From assembly GCA_016719055.1 (NCBI GenBank), contig JADKAW010000027.1:1-30516 (forward strand): a stretch of 30,516 bases of DNA, written 5' to 3'. The notes below the pieces were generated by a model. That model saw only the letters and a list, made by a program, of their open reading frames with translations, ran no database searches and was not told where the DNA came from. This document shows positions 1-8,675 of the stretch, one piece after another. The translations under genes and the position numbers were made by a program. Numbering within the stretch: the stretch's first letter is position 1; each line of letters opens with the position of its first letter. The stretch comes from Candidatus Rhodoferax mariagerensis. GTDB taxonomy: Bacteria; Pseudomonadota; Gammaproteobacteria; Burkholderiales; Burkholderiaceae_C.

Positions 1-5
1 GTGCT

Positions 6-235
6 GTGGTAAAGGCGGAATACGAAAACTGGCCGATGAATTTTCCCCTTTGGACAGGTTCTTGAAGGCGCGTGCGCGCAAGGTCTAACCCAGGCCAGGT
101 GGCAGAAAGATCGGTGCCACGCGGTCTGCGGTTGCGCGTATGGAGTCGGGTAGCCGCAAGCATTCACCATCTCTGGCAACGCTGACCAAGTACGCGGATG
201 CTTTGGGGTGCAAGCTGGAGGTTCCGGTTGGTTCG
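6..235 (+). pseudogene. Frameshifted remnant of an XRE/HigA-like HTH protein
   Basis: No single frame is open, but consecutive pieces in different frames read like one small XRE-type helix-turn-helix protein. VVKAEYE is read from position 6, KLADEFSPLDRFLKARAR from 26, QGLTQA from 79, VAE from 99 and IGATRSAVARMESGSRK from about 110, continuing through SLATLTKYADALGCKLEV. The GLTQAxVAExIGxTRSAVARMESG pattern is typical of the HTH of XRE/HigA antitoxin-like proteins. At least four shifts of frame are needed, and the first frame stops at 86-88. The 3' portion stays open from about 110 to 391, but only to about 235 looks like the family. A toxin gene would be expected upstream, outside the window. 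Bad sequence at the contig edge could produce the same picture. Confidence 0.55.
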
Positions 236-550
236 CAGGCCTCGGCCAGCGAGAAATTTAACTGGTGGTCTGGCCCGACAACGCCCAAACCGCGTTTGCG
301 GCTTGACTTCCAAAGTAGTCGCCATCTTGAACGGCAGCTTGGGGTCGCCTATTTGGATGACATATCAGCCTCAAGTAGTCTGTCAACCTGAATTCAACAA
401 AACAAAACTCTTCAGCTATAAAACAACAGAGCTATCAGAACATATAGAACGGGCTACAGGCTAATTTGACATAAGCGTCAAGTATCCAGCATCATTCCTG
501 CCATTGCAATCCTCATTCCGTTAACAGCGTAGACGAATCGCTTGCGGTAT
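236..550. other. Intergenic stretch without a recognisable gene
   Basis: The sequence between the HTH remnant and the end of the acyltransferase gene holds only the unrecognised tail of the remnant's open frame (to 391). From about 390 to 470 there is an A-rich stretch with lower GC than the neighbourhood. I see no convincing terminator, promoter or RNA gene here. Confidence 0.5.
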
Positions 551-1570
551 TCAACCCCCTCGCGCCTGCACAACCGTATCGGTGCAGTAGCCGGACAGGG
601 CGACCCCGATTTCTGGTACTCCAGCATGAGGTCGCCCCATCCGGCTGCTGCGCAGTACCAAGCCATTGCGCAAGCCGCCCCACCCAAACTGCACGCAGCC
701 TTGTTCAGTCATAAACCGGGGCTCGCCGTCGGGTCGGTCTTTGAACCGCTTGTGCACCCAGTAGTACTGATCAGGCATGCTGCCGATCAGGTCTTGCAGG
801 CGCTGGTTCATCAAGGTGGTGTCGGCCAGCAGGTCGTCGCTTGGAAAATCCTGCCAGGCCGGCAACACCTCAACCGTGTAACCCGCCCGTGTCATGCGTG
901 TTACCACCGGTACCACCTTGGCGCGCCCGAGCCGGGCAAAACGTGACAGGCTGGGTACGGTGGCGGCGCTGATGCCGTAAAACGGTACAAACAACGACTC
1001 ATGCGGGCCAAAATTCATGTCAGGCAGCAGATACAACGGGTCGCCCCGGCGCAGTGCGGCCACAATGGGCTTGACGCCATCAATGCGGCCAAATAGCTGG
1101 CCAGTGCCAAAGCGCTGGCGGCCCGCCAGAAACCACGCGTCCATGTCCTGGTTGGCCTGGTTGGTGTAAATCGTGGTGAAGTGACGCGGCAGGTTCAGCG
1201 TCAGGGCGGTCCAGCCGGCATCCATGCCGACAAAGTGCGGGGCAAACAGCACCACCGGGCTTGCGCCCGCCAGTTCTGCCACGGCCCCTGCTAAATGCAA
1301 ACGCCTGCGCACCAAGCCCGCGCGACCATGCCAGAGCCAGCTGCGGTCCAGCAACGCCTGGGCAAAACGCACAAACACGCGCTGCGACAAGGCCTGAACT
1401 TGAGCATCTGACAAGGTGCTGAAACACAGGCGCAGGTTGATCTGCACCACGCGCCGGCGACTGCGCACCACGCCATACAGCACCCAGCCCAGTCCCACCC
1501 CAAGCCAGCGCAGCCAGGCCAGTGGCAGGTAAGCCAGCAGACGCATCAGGCCAATCACTAACTGGTTCAT
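551..1570 (-). CDS. LpxL/HtrB-family lipid A biosynthesis acyltransferase with an extra C-terminal tail
   Basis: This 339-residue protein should transfer an acyl chain onto lipid A precursors at the inner membrane. A hydrophobic N-terminal segment (about residues 4-33) is followed by the acyltransferase signature HX4D, here H112-F-V-G-M-D117. Later come LLPDMNFGPHESLFVPFYG and the family-typical end QYYWVHKRFKDRP. I start at the ATG at 1570, giving MNQLVIGL; the longer frame to 1621 would overlap the upstream gene. Family members are usually about 290 residues and end soon after GEPRF (about residue 286). Here the frame runs on for about 50 residues, and residues about 307-329 are encoded by a palindromic repeat (584-651). 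The gene follows a related acyltransferase by 16 nt, so the two are probably one transcript. Which acyl position it serves cannot be told from sequence alone. Confidence 0.85.
   Translation of the reverse strand: MNQLVIGLMRLLAYLPLAWLRWLGVGLGWVLYGVVRSRRRVVQINLRLCFSTLSDAQVQALSQRVFVRFAQALLDRSWLWHGRAGLVRRRLHLAGAVAELAGASPVVLFAPHFVGMDAGWTALTLNLPRHFTTIYTNQANQDMDAWFLAGRQRFGTGQLFGRIDGVKPIVAALRRGDPLYLLPDMNFGPHESLFVPFYGISAATVPSLSRFARLGRAKVVPVVTRMTRAGYTVEVLPAWQDFPSDDLLADTTLMNQRLQDLIGSMPDQYYWVHKRFKDRPDGEPRFMTEQGCVQFGWGGLRNGLVLRSSRMGRPHAGVPEIGVALSGYCTDTVVQARGG
584..651 (-). repeat. Palindromic repeat, copy 1, inside the 3' end of the acyltransferase gene
   Basis: Left arm 584-605 and right arm 630-651 pair at 19 of 22 positions. 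The 24-nt centre (606-629) holds the core TTTCTGGTACTCCAG, which itself can fold as CTGG-TACT-CCAG. The same core, with completely different stems, occurs at 14180-14255 (opposite orientation) and 14482-14557. The strand given is only that of the gene it sits in. The repeat is read in frame as part of the protein. Confidence 0.85.
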
Positions 1571-1586
1571 GGGTAAAAGTCCGCCA

Positions 1587-2423
1587 TCACAGTGCCTCGC
1601 GGGGCTGCTTGTAACGCGCATAACCCCACAAGTATTGCCCGGGGCACTGCAGTACCAGCCCCTGCATGGCCTGGTTCACGGCGGCCACCGCCTGCGCCAG
1701 CGCGGCTGGGAGTTCGGTGGACAGGGGCTGCACATGCACCCGGTAGCCACGCCCCCAGGACAGGCGCTCGCCCCAGGCCAGCAGCACAACGGCACCGGTT
1801 TGTTGCACCAGTCTCACCGACAGCGTCATGGTGTAAGCCTCGCGGCCAAAAAAAGGCGCCATCACACCCATGCCTTGCGGCGGCACCTGGTCTGGCAGCA
1901 GGCCCACGGCGTTGCCCTGTTTGAGCGCCTTGATCATTTGCTTGACCCCCGACAGCGTGGTGGGCGCGGTCAACAAGCCTGGGCGCTGGCGTGCACTGCC
2001 CACCAGCGCCTGCAGCCAGGCTTGCCGAGGTGGCCGAAACAGCACCGTCATGGGCTGGCCAGCTTGCCCAAAGCGCTGCGCATAAGCCTGTGCCGTGATC
2101 TCAAAGCACCCCAGATGCGGCGTTAAAAAAACCACACCTCGGCCCTGCGCCAACGCCGCCTGCACCTGGGCTGCTGCCGAGTCATCCCAAAAAACACCCA
2201 CCGGGCGGCCTAGCCACAAGCGCGGCAGCTCGGCCACCAGTTTGCCGCTTTCGCCCACTGCCGCCAACCAGCGCGTGGCATTCAGGCCGGCCTGGCGGGC
2301 ATTGGCCAGAAAGCGCTGGCGGTAGGTGCCAGAAGCCAAAAAAACCATCCAGCCCAGCACCCAGCCCAGGCAATGCAGCAGCCAAAGCGGCAGCACTGAC
2401 AGCAATTTAAAGAGGGTCATCAT
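1587..2423 (-). CDS. LpxL/HtrB-family acyltransferase (second paralogue)
   Basis: This 278-residue protein of the lipid A acyltransferase family is transcribed just ahead of the gene at 551-1570. It has an N-terminal membrane segment (about residues 5-30) and an HX4E signature, H103-L-G-C-F-E108, preceded by GVVFLTP. GLLPDQVPPQGMGVMAPFFG and the closing QYLWGYARYKQP follow; both are typical of the family. Glu in place of Asp in the HX4D/E motif is normal for LpxL/HtrB. Two adjacent ATG codons (2423 and 2420) could start it, and I see no clear ribosome binding site before either. The gene is divergent from metK across 188 bp. The two paralogues may add the two secondary acyl chains of lipid A, but that is inference from their pairing. 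Confidence 0.87.
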   Translation of the reverse strand: MMTLFKLLSVLPLWLLHCLGWVLGWMVFLASGTYRQRFLANARQAGLNATRWLAAVGESGKLVAELPRLWLGRPVGVFWDDSAAAQVQAALAQGRGVVFLTPHLGCFEITAQAYAQRFGQAGQPMTVLFRPPRQAWLQALVGSARQRPGLLTAPTTLSGVKQMIKALKQGNAVGLLPDQVPPQGMGVMAPFFGREAYTMTLSVRLVQQTGAVVLLAWGERLSWGRGYRVHVQPLSTELPAALAQAVAAVNQAMQGLVLQCPGQYLWGYARYKQPREAL

Positions 2424-2611
2424 GGGGTGAGATAAACTAGGGCGGTCGCTGAGTTACAGAACTACTTGCAGGGCGACACACACAGCGGTAGCCCAAACAG
2501 GCTGCCATTGTGCCTTGCCAACACCCATGGCAAATCTGCTAAAGCGTTCGCTGAAAGCCCCCAAAAGCCAAGGCAACGCAACCCGGTTGTTAACTTTTTT
2601 GGAGCATTTTT

Positions 2612-3793
2612 ATGGCGAACGACTTTTTATTTACCTCCGAATCCGTCTCTGAGGGCCACCCCGACAAGGTGTCTGACCAGATCTCTGACGCTATTCTGGA
2701 CGCAGTTTTCAAACAAGACCCCAAGTCGCGCGTAGCGGCCGAGACCCTGTGCAACACCGGTCTGGTGGTGCTGGCTGGTGAAATCACCACCAACGCCAAC
2801 GTCGACTACATCCAGGTGGCGCGTGACACCCTCAAGCACATTGGCTACGACAACACCGAATACGGCATCGACTACAAAGGCTGCGCCGTGTTGGTAGCCT
2901 ACGACAAGCAAAGCAACGACATCGCCCAGGGGGTCGACCATGCCAGTGACGACCACCTCAATACCGGTGCCGGTGACCAGGGTCTGATGTTTGGCTACGC
3001 CTGCAACGAAACCCCTGAACTGATGCCTGCGCCCATCTACTATGCGCACCGCCTGGTTGAGCGCCAGGCGCAGTTGCGCAAAGACGGTCGCCTGCCCTTT
3101 TTGCGCCCGGATGCCAAGAGTCAGGTCACGATGCGTTATGTGGATGGCAAGCCGCACAGCATTGACACCGTGGTGCTGTCGAGCCAGCATGCGCCCGAGA
3201 TGAGCTTGGGGCACGTCATGACCGACGCCTTTTACGAAGCCATCCGTGAAGAAATCATCAAACCGGTGCTGCCCAAGGAATGGCTGACCGCCGACACCAA
3301 GTACCTGATCAACCCGACCGGTCGTTTTGTGGTGGGTGGGCCGCAAGGTGACTGCGGCCTGACCGGGCGCAAGATCATTGTCGACACCTATGGCGGTGCC
3401 TGCCCGCACGGCGGCGGCGCTTTTAGCGGCAAAGATCCAACCAAGGTGGACCGTTCGGCCGCCTATGCCGCCCGCTACGTGGCCAAAAACATCGTGGCTG
3501 CCGGGCTGGCACGCCAGTGCCAGATTCAGGTGGCTTACGCCATTGGTGTGGCCAAACCAATGAATGTGACCGTGTACACCGAAGGCACCGGCGTGATCCC
3601 CGACGAGCAGATTGCGGCGCTGGTCAATTTGCACTTTGACCTTCGTCCACGCGGCATCATCCAGATGCTTGACCTGCTGCGCCCGATCTACGAAAAAACC
3701 GCAGCTTATGGCCACTTTGGCCGCGAAGAGCCCGAGTTTTCCTGGGAAAGAACTGATAAAGCTCAAGCGCTGCGTGCCGCCGCCGGCTTGTAG
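2612..3793 (+). CDS. metK: S-adenosylmethionine synthetase
   Basis: MetK makes S-adenosylmethionine from methionine and ATP in the cytoplasm. The 393-residue length fits the bacterial family. Signatures are GHPDKVSDQISDAILD near the N-terminus (ATP and metal binding), GAGDQGLMFGYACNE (residues about 115-129) and the glycine-rich GGGAFSGKDPTKVDRSAAY (about 270-288). The start ATG is preceded by GGAG eight bases upstream. The 188-bp leader shared with the divergent acyltransferase genes was examined for a SAM or SAH riboswitch, and none was recognised. The GT9 gene begins nine bases after the stop, so the two are probably cotranscribed. A long open frame on the opposite strand is a codon-usage shadow. 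Confidence 0.98.
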   Translation: MANDFLFTSESVSEGHPDKVSDQISDAILDAVFKQDPKSRVAAETLCNTGLVVLAGEITTNANVDYIQVARDTLKHIGYDNTEYGIDYKGCAVLVAYDKQSNDIAQGVDHASDDHLNTGAGDQGLMFGYACNETPELMPAPIYYAHRLVERQAQLRKDGRLPFLRPDAKSQVTMRYVDGKPHSIDTVVLSSQHAPEMSLGHVMTDAFYEAIREEIIKPVLPKEWLTADTKYLINPTGRFVVGGPQGDCGLTGRKIIVDTYGGACPHGGGAFSGKDPTKVDRSAAYAARYVAKNIVAAGLARQCQIQVAYAIGVAKPMNVTVYTEGTGVIPDEQIAALVNLHFDLRPRGIIQMLDLLRPIYEKTAAYGHFGREEPEFSWERTDKAQALRAAAGL

Positions 3794-3802
3794 ACCTTTC
3801 GC

Positions 3803-5038
3803 ATGAAGCTGCAAACACAACGCTGGATTGACCGCTGGGTAGGCCAGGTGTTGTGTGCCGCAGTGTCCTTGTGGGCGCGGCTTTTCTGCGTCAAACCATA
3901 CGCTGGTTCAGCCGCTGCGCCCAAACACATTCTGGTGATTTTGTTGTCCGAGATGGGCAGCGTGGTGCTGGCTGGGCCGATGTTTGCCGCGCTGCGCCAG
4001 CGCTACCCGCAAGCCACGGTGCATGTGCTGCAGCTCAAAAAAAACCAGGAAGTGGCCAAACTGCTGGGCCTGGCCAGACCCGAGCACCTGCATTCGCTCG
4101 ATGACAGCGCCGGCCTGGGCCTGCTGGCCGACATCTGGCGAGTGAGCCGCGCCATGCGCGCCCTGCCGCTGGACGTGGTGATTGATTGCGAGCTGTTTTC
4201 GCGCATCAGCAGCCTAATGAGTTACCTGAGTGGCGCCGCGTTGCGCGTGGGTTTTACCCCGCACACGCAAGAAGGGCTGTACCGTGGCAGCTATATCAAC
4301 CGCGCCATTCCTTACAACCCGTACCAGCACATCAGCATGCAGTTTTTGTCGCTGGTCGATGCCATTAACGACGCAGCCATGCCGCGCAACAAGGCCGCAC
4401 CCATCCGCGACCTGCCGACCGAGCTGGGCTTGTCGGTAGATTTCGACCCGGCAGAGTTACAGGCTTACCAGCAAAAAATGGTGGCTGATCACCCCGTGGT
4501 GGCGGGTCGCCAATTGGTCTTGCTCTATGCCGGCGGTGGCTTGTTGCCAGAGCGCGCCTGGCCGGCAGCGCATTACGCCACGGTCGCGCGTGGCCTGTGT
4601 GATGCTGGTTTTGCTGTGGGCCTGATTGGTCTGCGTGAAGATGCCGAGCTGGCCAAGCGCCTGCGCACCGACATTGCCAGCGACCAATGCGTCGACCTGA
4701 CCGGCTACACCCGCAGCATTCGCGAACTGCTGATGCTGTTCCATGCAGCCAAGTTGCTGATTACCAATGACGGCGGCCCTGGCCACTTTGCCAGCCTGAC
4801 GCCGATCCGCACCATGGTATTTTTTGGCCCTGAAACCGGACGCCTGTATGGCCCGCTGGGGCCGCGCGCGCAAATTCTGGAGTCTGGCATCGCCTGCTCG
4901 CCCTGCCTGTCGGCCTATAACCATCGGCTGACCTTTTGTGATGGTGATAATCAGTGCTTAAAACGGCTACAGCCTTTGCCGGTATTGCGTCAGGCGCTTC
5001 AAAATTTAAGATCAATTAATACCATGGTGCCGATTTGA
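3803..5038 (+). CDS. GT9-family (heptosyltransferase-like) glycosyltransferase
   Basis: This 411-residue protein resembles the ADP-heptose:LPS heptosyltransferase family (GT9), which acts on the cytoplasmic side of the inner membrane in LPS core assembly. The N-terminal domain begins with HILVILLSEMGSVVLAGPMFAALRQRYP (about residues 36-63). The C-terminal domain has LVLLYAGGGLLPERAWP and the donor-site pattern LLITNDGGPGHFASL followed by FFGPET. Near the end is a cysteine cluster, ACSPCLSAYNHRLTFCDGDNQC, whose role I do not know. The gene follows metK by nine bases and precedes a GtrA-like gene. The acceptor and the sugar are uncertain, because many GT9 members outside the core waaC/waaF/waaQ set act on other glycans. 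Confidence 0.82.
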   Translation: MKLQTQRWIDRWVGQVLCAAVSLWARLFCVKPYAGSAAAPKHILVILLSEMGSVVLAGPMFAALRQRYPQATVHVLQLKKNQEVAKLLGLARPEHLHSLDDSAGLGLLADIWRVSRAMRALPLDVVIDCELFSRISSLMSYLSGAALRVGFTPHTQEGLYRGSYINRAIPYNPYQHISMQFLSLVDAINDAAMPRNKAAPIRDLPTELGLSVDFDPAELQAYQQKMVADHPVVAGRQLVLLYAGGGLLPERAWPAAHYATVARGLCDAGFAVGLIGLREDAELAKRLRTDIASDQCVDLTGYTRSIRELLMLFHAAKLLITNDGGPGHFASLTPIRTMVFFGPETGRLYGPLGPRAQILESGIACSPCLSAYNHRLTFCDGDNQCLKRLQPLPVLRQALQNLRSINTMVPI

Positions 5039-5117
5039 GAAAGGCCAGGTCAGTACCTCTTGGCTGTCATTTACATAGTGCGGCGCCGTTGCCTGACTTT
5101 TTTTTGGCAGATTGCGT

Positions 5118-5621
5118 ATGACACCATCGCTCGACTGGCAACAGCAGATGCTTCGCCTGATTGAGTGGCTCAAGGGCTTTCGCTACATCAAGTTTGGCCT
5201 GGTGGGGGCCAGCGGCACGGTGGTCAATATGCTGGTGCTGTACCTGGCGCAAGAGCACTTGTTTGCAGCCATTGCCGACACCCGCCAGCGCCTGTATGCG
5301 TCCCTGGCGCTGGCCATCGCCATTGCCACCGTCAACAACTTCACCTGGAACCGGCTGTGGACCTGGGCCGACCGTGTCCAGGCCGCACATGAGCGCCACG
5401 TGCATCTGGAGCGCACACCCTGGCACCTGCTTGCCAGCCAGTTTGGCCGCTACGCGCTGGCGTCCTGGCTGGGTATTGGCCTGCAATATGGTTTGACCCT
5501 GTGGCTGTCCCACAGCCTGCACTACCTGCTGGCCAACGTGATCGCCATTGTGGTGGCCAGCGTGAGCAATTTTTTGGCCAATGACAAATGGACCTTTGGG
5601 CACCGAGGGGATAAGCGCTAG
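5118..5621 (+). CDS. GtrA-like membrane protein
   Basis: This small hydrophobic protein (167 residues from the ATG at 5118) has about four membrane segments and the GtrA pattern FRYIKFGLVGASGTVVNMLVLYL, then IATVNNFTWNRLWTWADR, then NFLANDKWTFG at the end. GtrA-type proteins are thought to help move polyprenyl-linked sugars across the membrane for modification of surface glycans. That fits the GT9 gene upstream. A TTG at 5112 is in frame and could also start it; neither start has a good ribosome binding site. The gap to the GT9 gene is 79 bp without a clear terminator. A polyprenyl-phosphate glycosyltransferase partner, usual for GtrA, is not in the window. Confidence 0.82.
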   Translation: MTPSLDWQQQMLRLIEWLKGFRYIKFGLVGASGTVVNMLVLYLAQEHLFAAIADTRQRLYASLALAIAIATVNNFTWNRLWTWADRVQAAHERHVHLERTPWHLLASQFGRYALASWLGIGLQYGLTLWLSHSLHYLLANVIAIVVASVSNFLANDKWTFGHRGDKR

Positions 5622-5750
5622 CATGCTTGCAAGCTTCTATCCATTGCCTTTATTGCGCAAGGCGCAACACAAGCAACAGTAGTTTCCCATTCCCCCCAAC
5701 GGGGGTACCACACGGCCCCATTGTTGCGATACTTGTATGTAGGAATTGAT

Positions 5751-8675
5751 ATGAAGGCGAGGTTAAATGTGAATTACCGGGGTTTGCCACTTACCGTCAT
5801 TTTTTTCCTGCTTCAGTGCCTGGCGCTATCTGGGGCCTGGGCGGCCGACAGCACCATGCCGCAGATCACCTGGAGGTACTCTTTCTCGCTGCCGCAGGAT
5901 CAGGTCAGCAAACAAGACCCGAACATCCAGAAAGCGGCCGCCAAGAACAATGCAACAGTCGCCTACAGCTACCAGGAAAAAGGCGGAAAGACGGCGGTGC
6001 AGGTAGTGCTGTCTGGCAGCAGCACCACCATTGCGCAGCTCAATGACATCGTCCTGGGCGCCAATGCCGGCATCAAGAGCCTCACGGAGCAATGGACCAA
6101 AGTCAGCATCAAAGGTGATGTCGCCAAACAGTCACCGATCCGCCTTGTCCTGACCAGCAACATCACCACGGGAAACCAGTGGGAACTTGACGCATCGAGC
6201 CAGGGTGTTGCAGAACGCAGTGGGACTGGGACGTACGAGCAAACAAGCCCGTTGCTGGGCGGCGCAGGGCGACAAACTTTTGTACTAAATCCGATGGTCA
6301 AGGGCAACGTGGCAATCCATGTCAACTATGGCAGACACTGGGAAACAACGGCGCAGGAGTCGGGGGCACTCGATATCCAGGTGAATGGCCTTGTGCCGCC
6401 GATGCTCGATCTGAGTCTGCCGGAGCTCAACTCGGATGGTTTGCTGCCGCCTGATCAGGCAACGCCGGATCTGCTGGAACCCAACTCTGGCGCGGTGACA
6501 CCGATCGTCGGATTGCCCACTGCTTTTGACTGGCGCACCTCAGGCGGGATGACAAGCGTCAAGAACCAGCTGCAATGCGGGAGTTGCTGGGCTTTTGCGA
6601 CGGTTGGCGTTCTGGAAGGCCTGGTCAAGATCAATACCGGCGCGACGGCTGACCTGTCGGAGCAGTTCCTGGTCTCGTGCAACCGCAACTCCTGGAGCTG
6701 CAACGGGGGATGGTGGGCGCATGATTACCACAAGGCGTCTGGCACCTTGGGCTCCCTGCAGAGTGTTGCCGGCGCGGTGCTCGAAGCAGACAAGCCTTAC
6801 ACAAACAGCAACGGCACCTGCACCGCCATACCCAACCACCCGTATTCCTTTGTGAATTGGGCTTATGTTGGCACCAGTAACAGCGTTGCCTCCACCGATG
6901 CCCTCAAGAACGCGATCTTCACCTATGGTCCCGTGTCTGTTGCTGTCTGCGTTGGTAACGCTTTTCAGCGCTATACCAGCGGCGTGTTCAATACCAACGA
7001 AGCGTCGACCTGCTCGCCAGGCTCGGTGAACCATGCGGTGGTTCTGGTGGGTTGGGACGACAGTACCCAGACATGGCTGATGCGCAACTCCTGGGACACG
7101 GGTTGGGGCGAGTCCGGTTATATGCGCATTGCCTGGGGCACGTCAAACATTGGCTTTGGCGCAAGTTATGCGAGATACGGCAATAGCTGCACCTACGGTA
7201 TCAGTCCAGCCAGTGCGAACCCGACCGCGGCGGGCGGGTCTGGAAGCATTTCCGTCACATCGCAAAGCGGTTGCGGCTGGACCGCTTCGAGCAACGCAAG
7301 CTGGATTTCCATCGTTTCAGGCAGCAGCGCAAGCGGCAACGGAACCGTTGGCTACGTGGTGTCGGCCAACAGCGGCAGTGCGAGAACCGGAACCATCACG
7401 GCGGCTGGCCAGACGTTCACCGTGACGCAACAGGGCACAGCGTCGTGCTCCTATACCGCCAGCCCAACCAGCATCACCCCAGGTGCTTCCGGATTGACCG
7501 GAAACATCAACGTCGCCACGCAGAGTGGCTGTGCCTGGAGCACTAGCAATCCCCTTGGATGGGTGTCGATTGTGTCAGGCAGCAGTGGCACAGGCAGCGG
7601 AACGGTCGTCTATTCGGTCGCGGCCAATAGCGGTAGCGCCCGGTCCGGCGCGTTAACCATCGCGGGTCAAACCGTGACCGTTAACCAGCAGGCTGCAACC
7701 CAGTGCACCTACAGCTTGAACGCAATCTCCAACAGCTTCAATTCGAGCGGCGGGTCAAGCACCGTTGGCGTCCTGTCCCAGAGCGGATGCGCGTGGACCG
7801 CCACCAGCGGCGCCAGTTGGTTAACGATCTTCTCCGGCACCAGTGGATCGGGCAGCGGGACGATCAGCTATTCGGTGAGTGCAAACCTGAGCACGCTCAG
7901 CCGCAGCAGCACGCTGGCCATCGGGGGGCAGTCCTTTGCTGTTAACCAGTCGGGGGCCTCGCAGGGAGGCGATACCCCGCTGAGCAATGGTGTTGCGCTC
8001 AGTGGGCAGACACTTGCAAGCTCGGTGTCGCAGGGTGGGTGGAAGTACTATTTTTTTGATGTTCCAACCGGGGCGGCAAACCTGGTGATTGATCTCTATG
8101 ACCTCACAGGCGATCTGGACCTGTTTGGCCGCCAGGGCAACAAGCCCACTGCCGATATTTTTGATTGTTCTTCTTATCAAAGCGACTGGTACAGCGAGCA
8201 GTGCGTGATCACGTCGCCAGCTGCTGGAACCTGGTGGGTCGGCGTCAACAACTACGACATCGGAACCTTAAGCTATTCGGTCAAGGCATCTTGGGGAGCC
8301 GCCGACACCAGGCTGACCAGTGGCGTTGCGGCCAGCGGGAGCGTGTCCAACAGTCCTACGCAAGTCTGGCGGTACTTTTACATTGACGTGCCGGCAGGCG
8401 CGACCCGCCTGGTCGCCGATTTGTACAACCTGACCGGAGATGCAGACGTTTACCTCAGGTATGGTGCCAAGCCCGACATATCTTCGGTCGATGCCTGCGA
8501 CTCAATGAATGGCGGGACAACGCCTGAACAATGTGACATTGCGTCTCCGGCAGCGGGTCGCTGGTGGCTGGCGGTTGTCAACTATGACGCCTCTGCTGGC
8601 TACGCCATCAAGGCGACCTCGACGGTGACGAAGTCCATTGACCTGACACCGATTTTGATGCTGTTGCTGGATTAA
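5751..8675 (+). CDS. Secreted papain-like (C1A) cysteine protease with BACON and PPC domains
   Basis: This 974-residue exported protein starts at the ATG at 5751, with AGGA seven bases upstream. A signal peptide (residues 1-31, ending ALSGAWA) is followed by an unassigned region to about 250. The papain fold contains Q273, C279 in CGSCWAF, H428 in NHAVVLVGW and N446 in MRNSWDTGWGESGY, so all four active-site residues are present. Three tandem BACON-like repeats follow (about 480-563, 566-650 and 652-737), each starting CxY and containing an SGCxW motif. Two PPC (pre-peptidase C-terminal) domains come next (about 741-849 and 853-953). The protein ends in DLTPILMLLLD (964-974), a tail shared with the protein encoded at 9996-11744. 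BACON and PPC domains are usually adhesive or carbohydrate-binding modules on secreted enzymes, so substrate attachment outside the cell is likely. The true substrate is unknown. Confidence 0.9.
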   Translation: MKARLNVNYRGLPLTVIFFLLQCLALSGAWAADSTMPQITWRYSFSLPQDQVSKQDPNIQKAAAKNNATVAYSYQEKGGKTAVQVVLSGSSTTIAQLNDIVLGANAGIKSLTEQWTKVSIKGDVAKQSPIRLVLTSNITTGNQWELDASSQGVAERSGTGTYEQTSPLLGGAGRQTFVLNPMVKGNVAIHVNYGRHWETTAQESGALDIQVNGLVPPMLDLSLPELNSDGLLPPDQATPDLLEPNSGAVTPIVGLPTAFDWRTSGGMTSVKNQLQCGSCWAFATVGVLEGLVKINTGATADLSEQFLVSCNRNSWSCNGGWWAHDYHKASGTLGSLQSVAGAVLEADKPYTNSNGTCTAIPNHPYSFVNWAYVGTSNSVASTDALKNAIFTYGPVSVAVCVGNAFQRYTSGVFNTNEASTCSPGSVNHAVVLVGWDDSTQTWLMRNSWDTGWGESGYMRIAWGTSNIGFGASYARYGNSCTYGISPASANPTAAGGSGSISVTSQSGCGWTASSNASWISIVSGSSASGNGTVGYVVSANSGSARTGTITAAGQTFTVTQQGTASCSYTASPTSITPGASGLTGNINVATQSGCAWSTSNPLGWVSIVSGSSGTGSGTVVYSVAANSGSARSGALTIAGQTVTVNQQAATQCTYSLNAISNSFNSSGGSSTVGVLSQSGCAWTATSGASWLTIFSGTSGSGSGTISYSVSANLSTLSRSSTLAIGGQSFAVNQSGASQGGDTPLSNGVALSGQTLASSVSQGGWKYYFFDVPTGAANLVIDLYDLTGDLDLFGRQGNKPTADIFDCSSYQSDWYSEQCVITSPAAGTWWVGVNNYDIGTLSYSVKASWGAADTRLTSGVAASGSVSNSPTQVWRYFYIDVPAGATRLVADLYNLTGDADVYLRYGAKPDISSVDACDSMNGGTTPEQCDIASPAAGRWWLAVVNYDASAGYAIKATSTVTKSIDLTPILMLLLD

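Noticed and set aside
2424..2611. Possible SAM or SAH riboswitch in the metK leader
   Set aside because: I could not identify the conserved helices or core nucleotides of any known SAM/SAH class. The short CAACC/GGTTG inverted repeat has a one-base loop and cannot fold as a hairpin.
2627..3820. A 397-residue open frame on the strand opposite metK
   Set aside because: It mirrors the codon periodicity of the certain metK gene, has low-complexity His/Gly/Val-rich content and matches no family pattern. The same applies to long antisense frames at 15590-16690 (kamD) and 19212-20246 (kamA).
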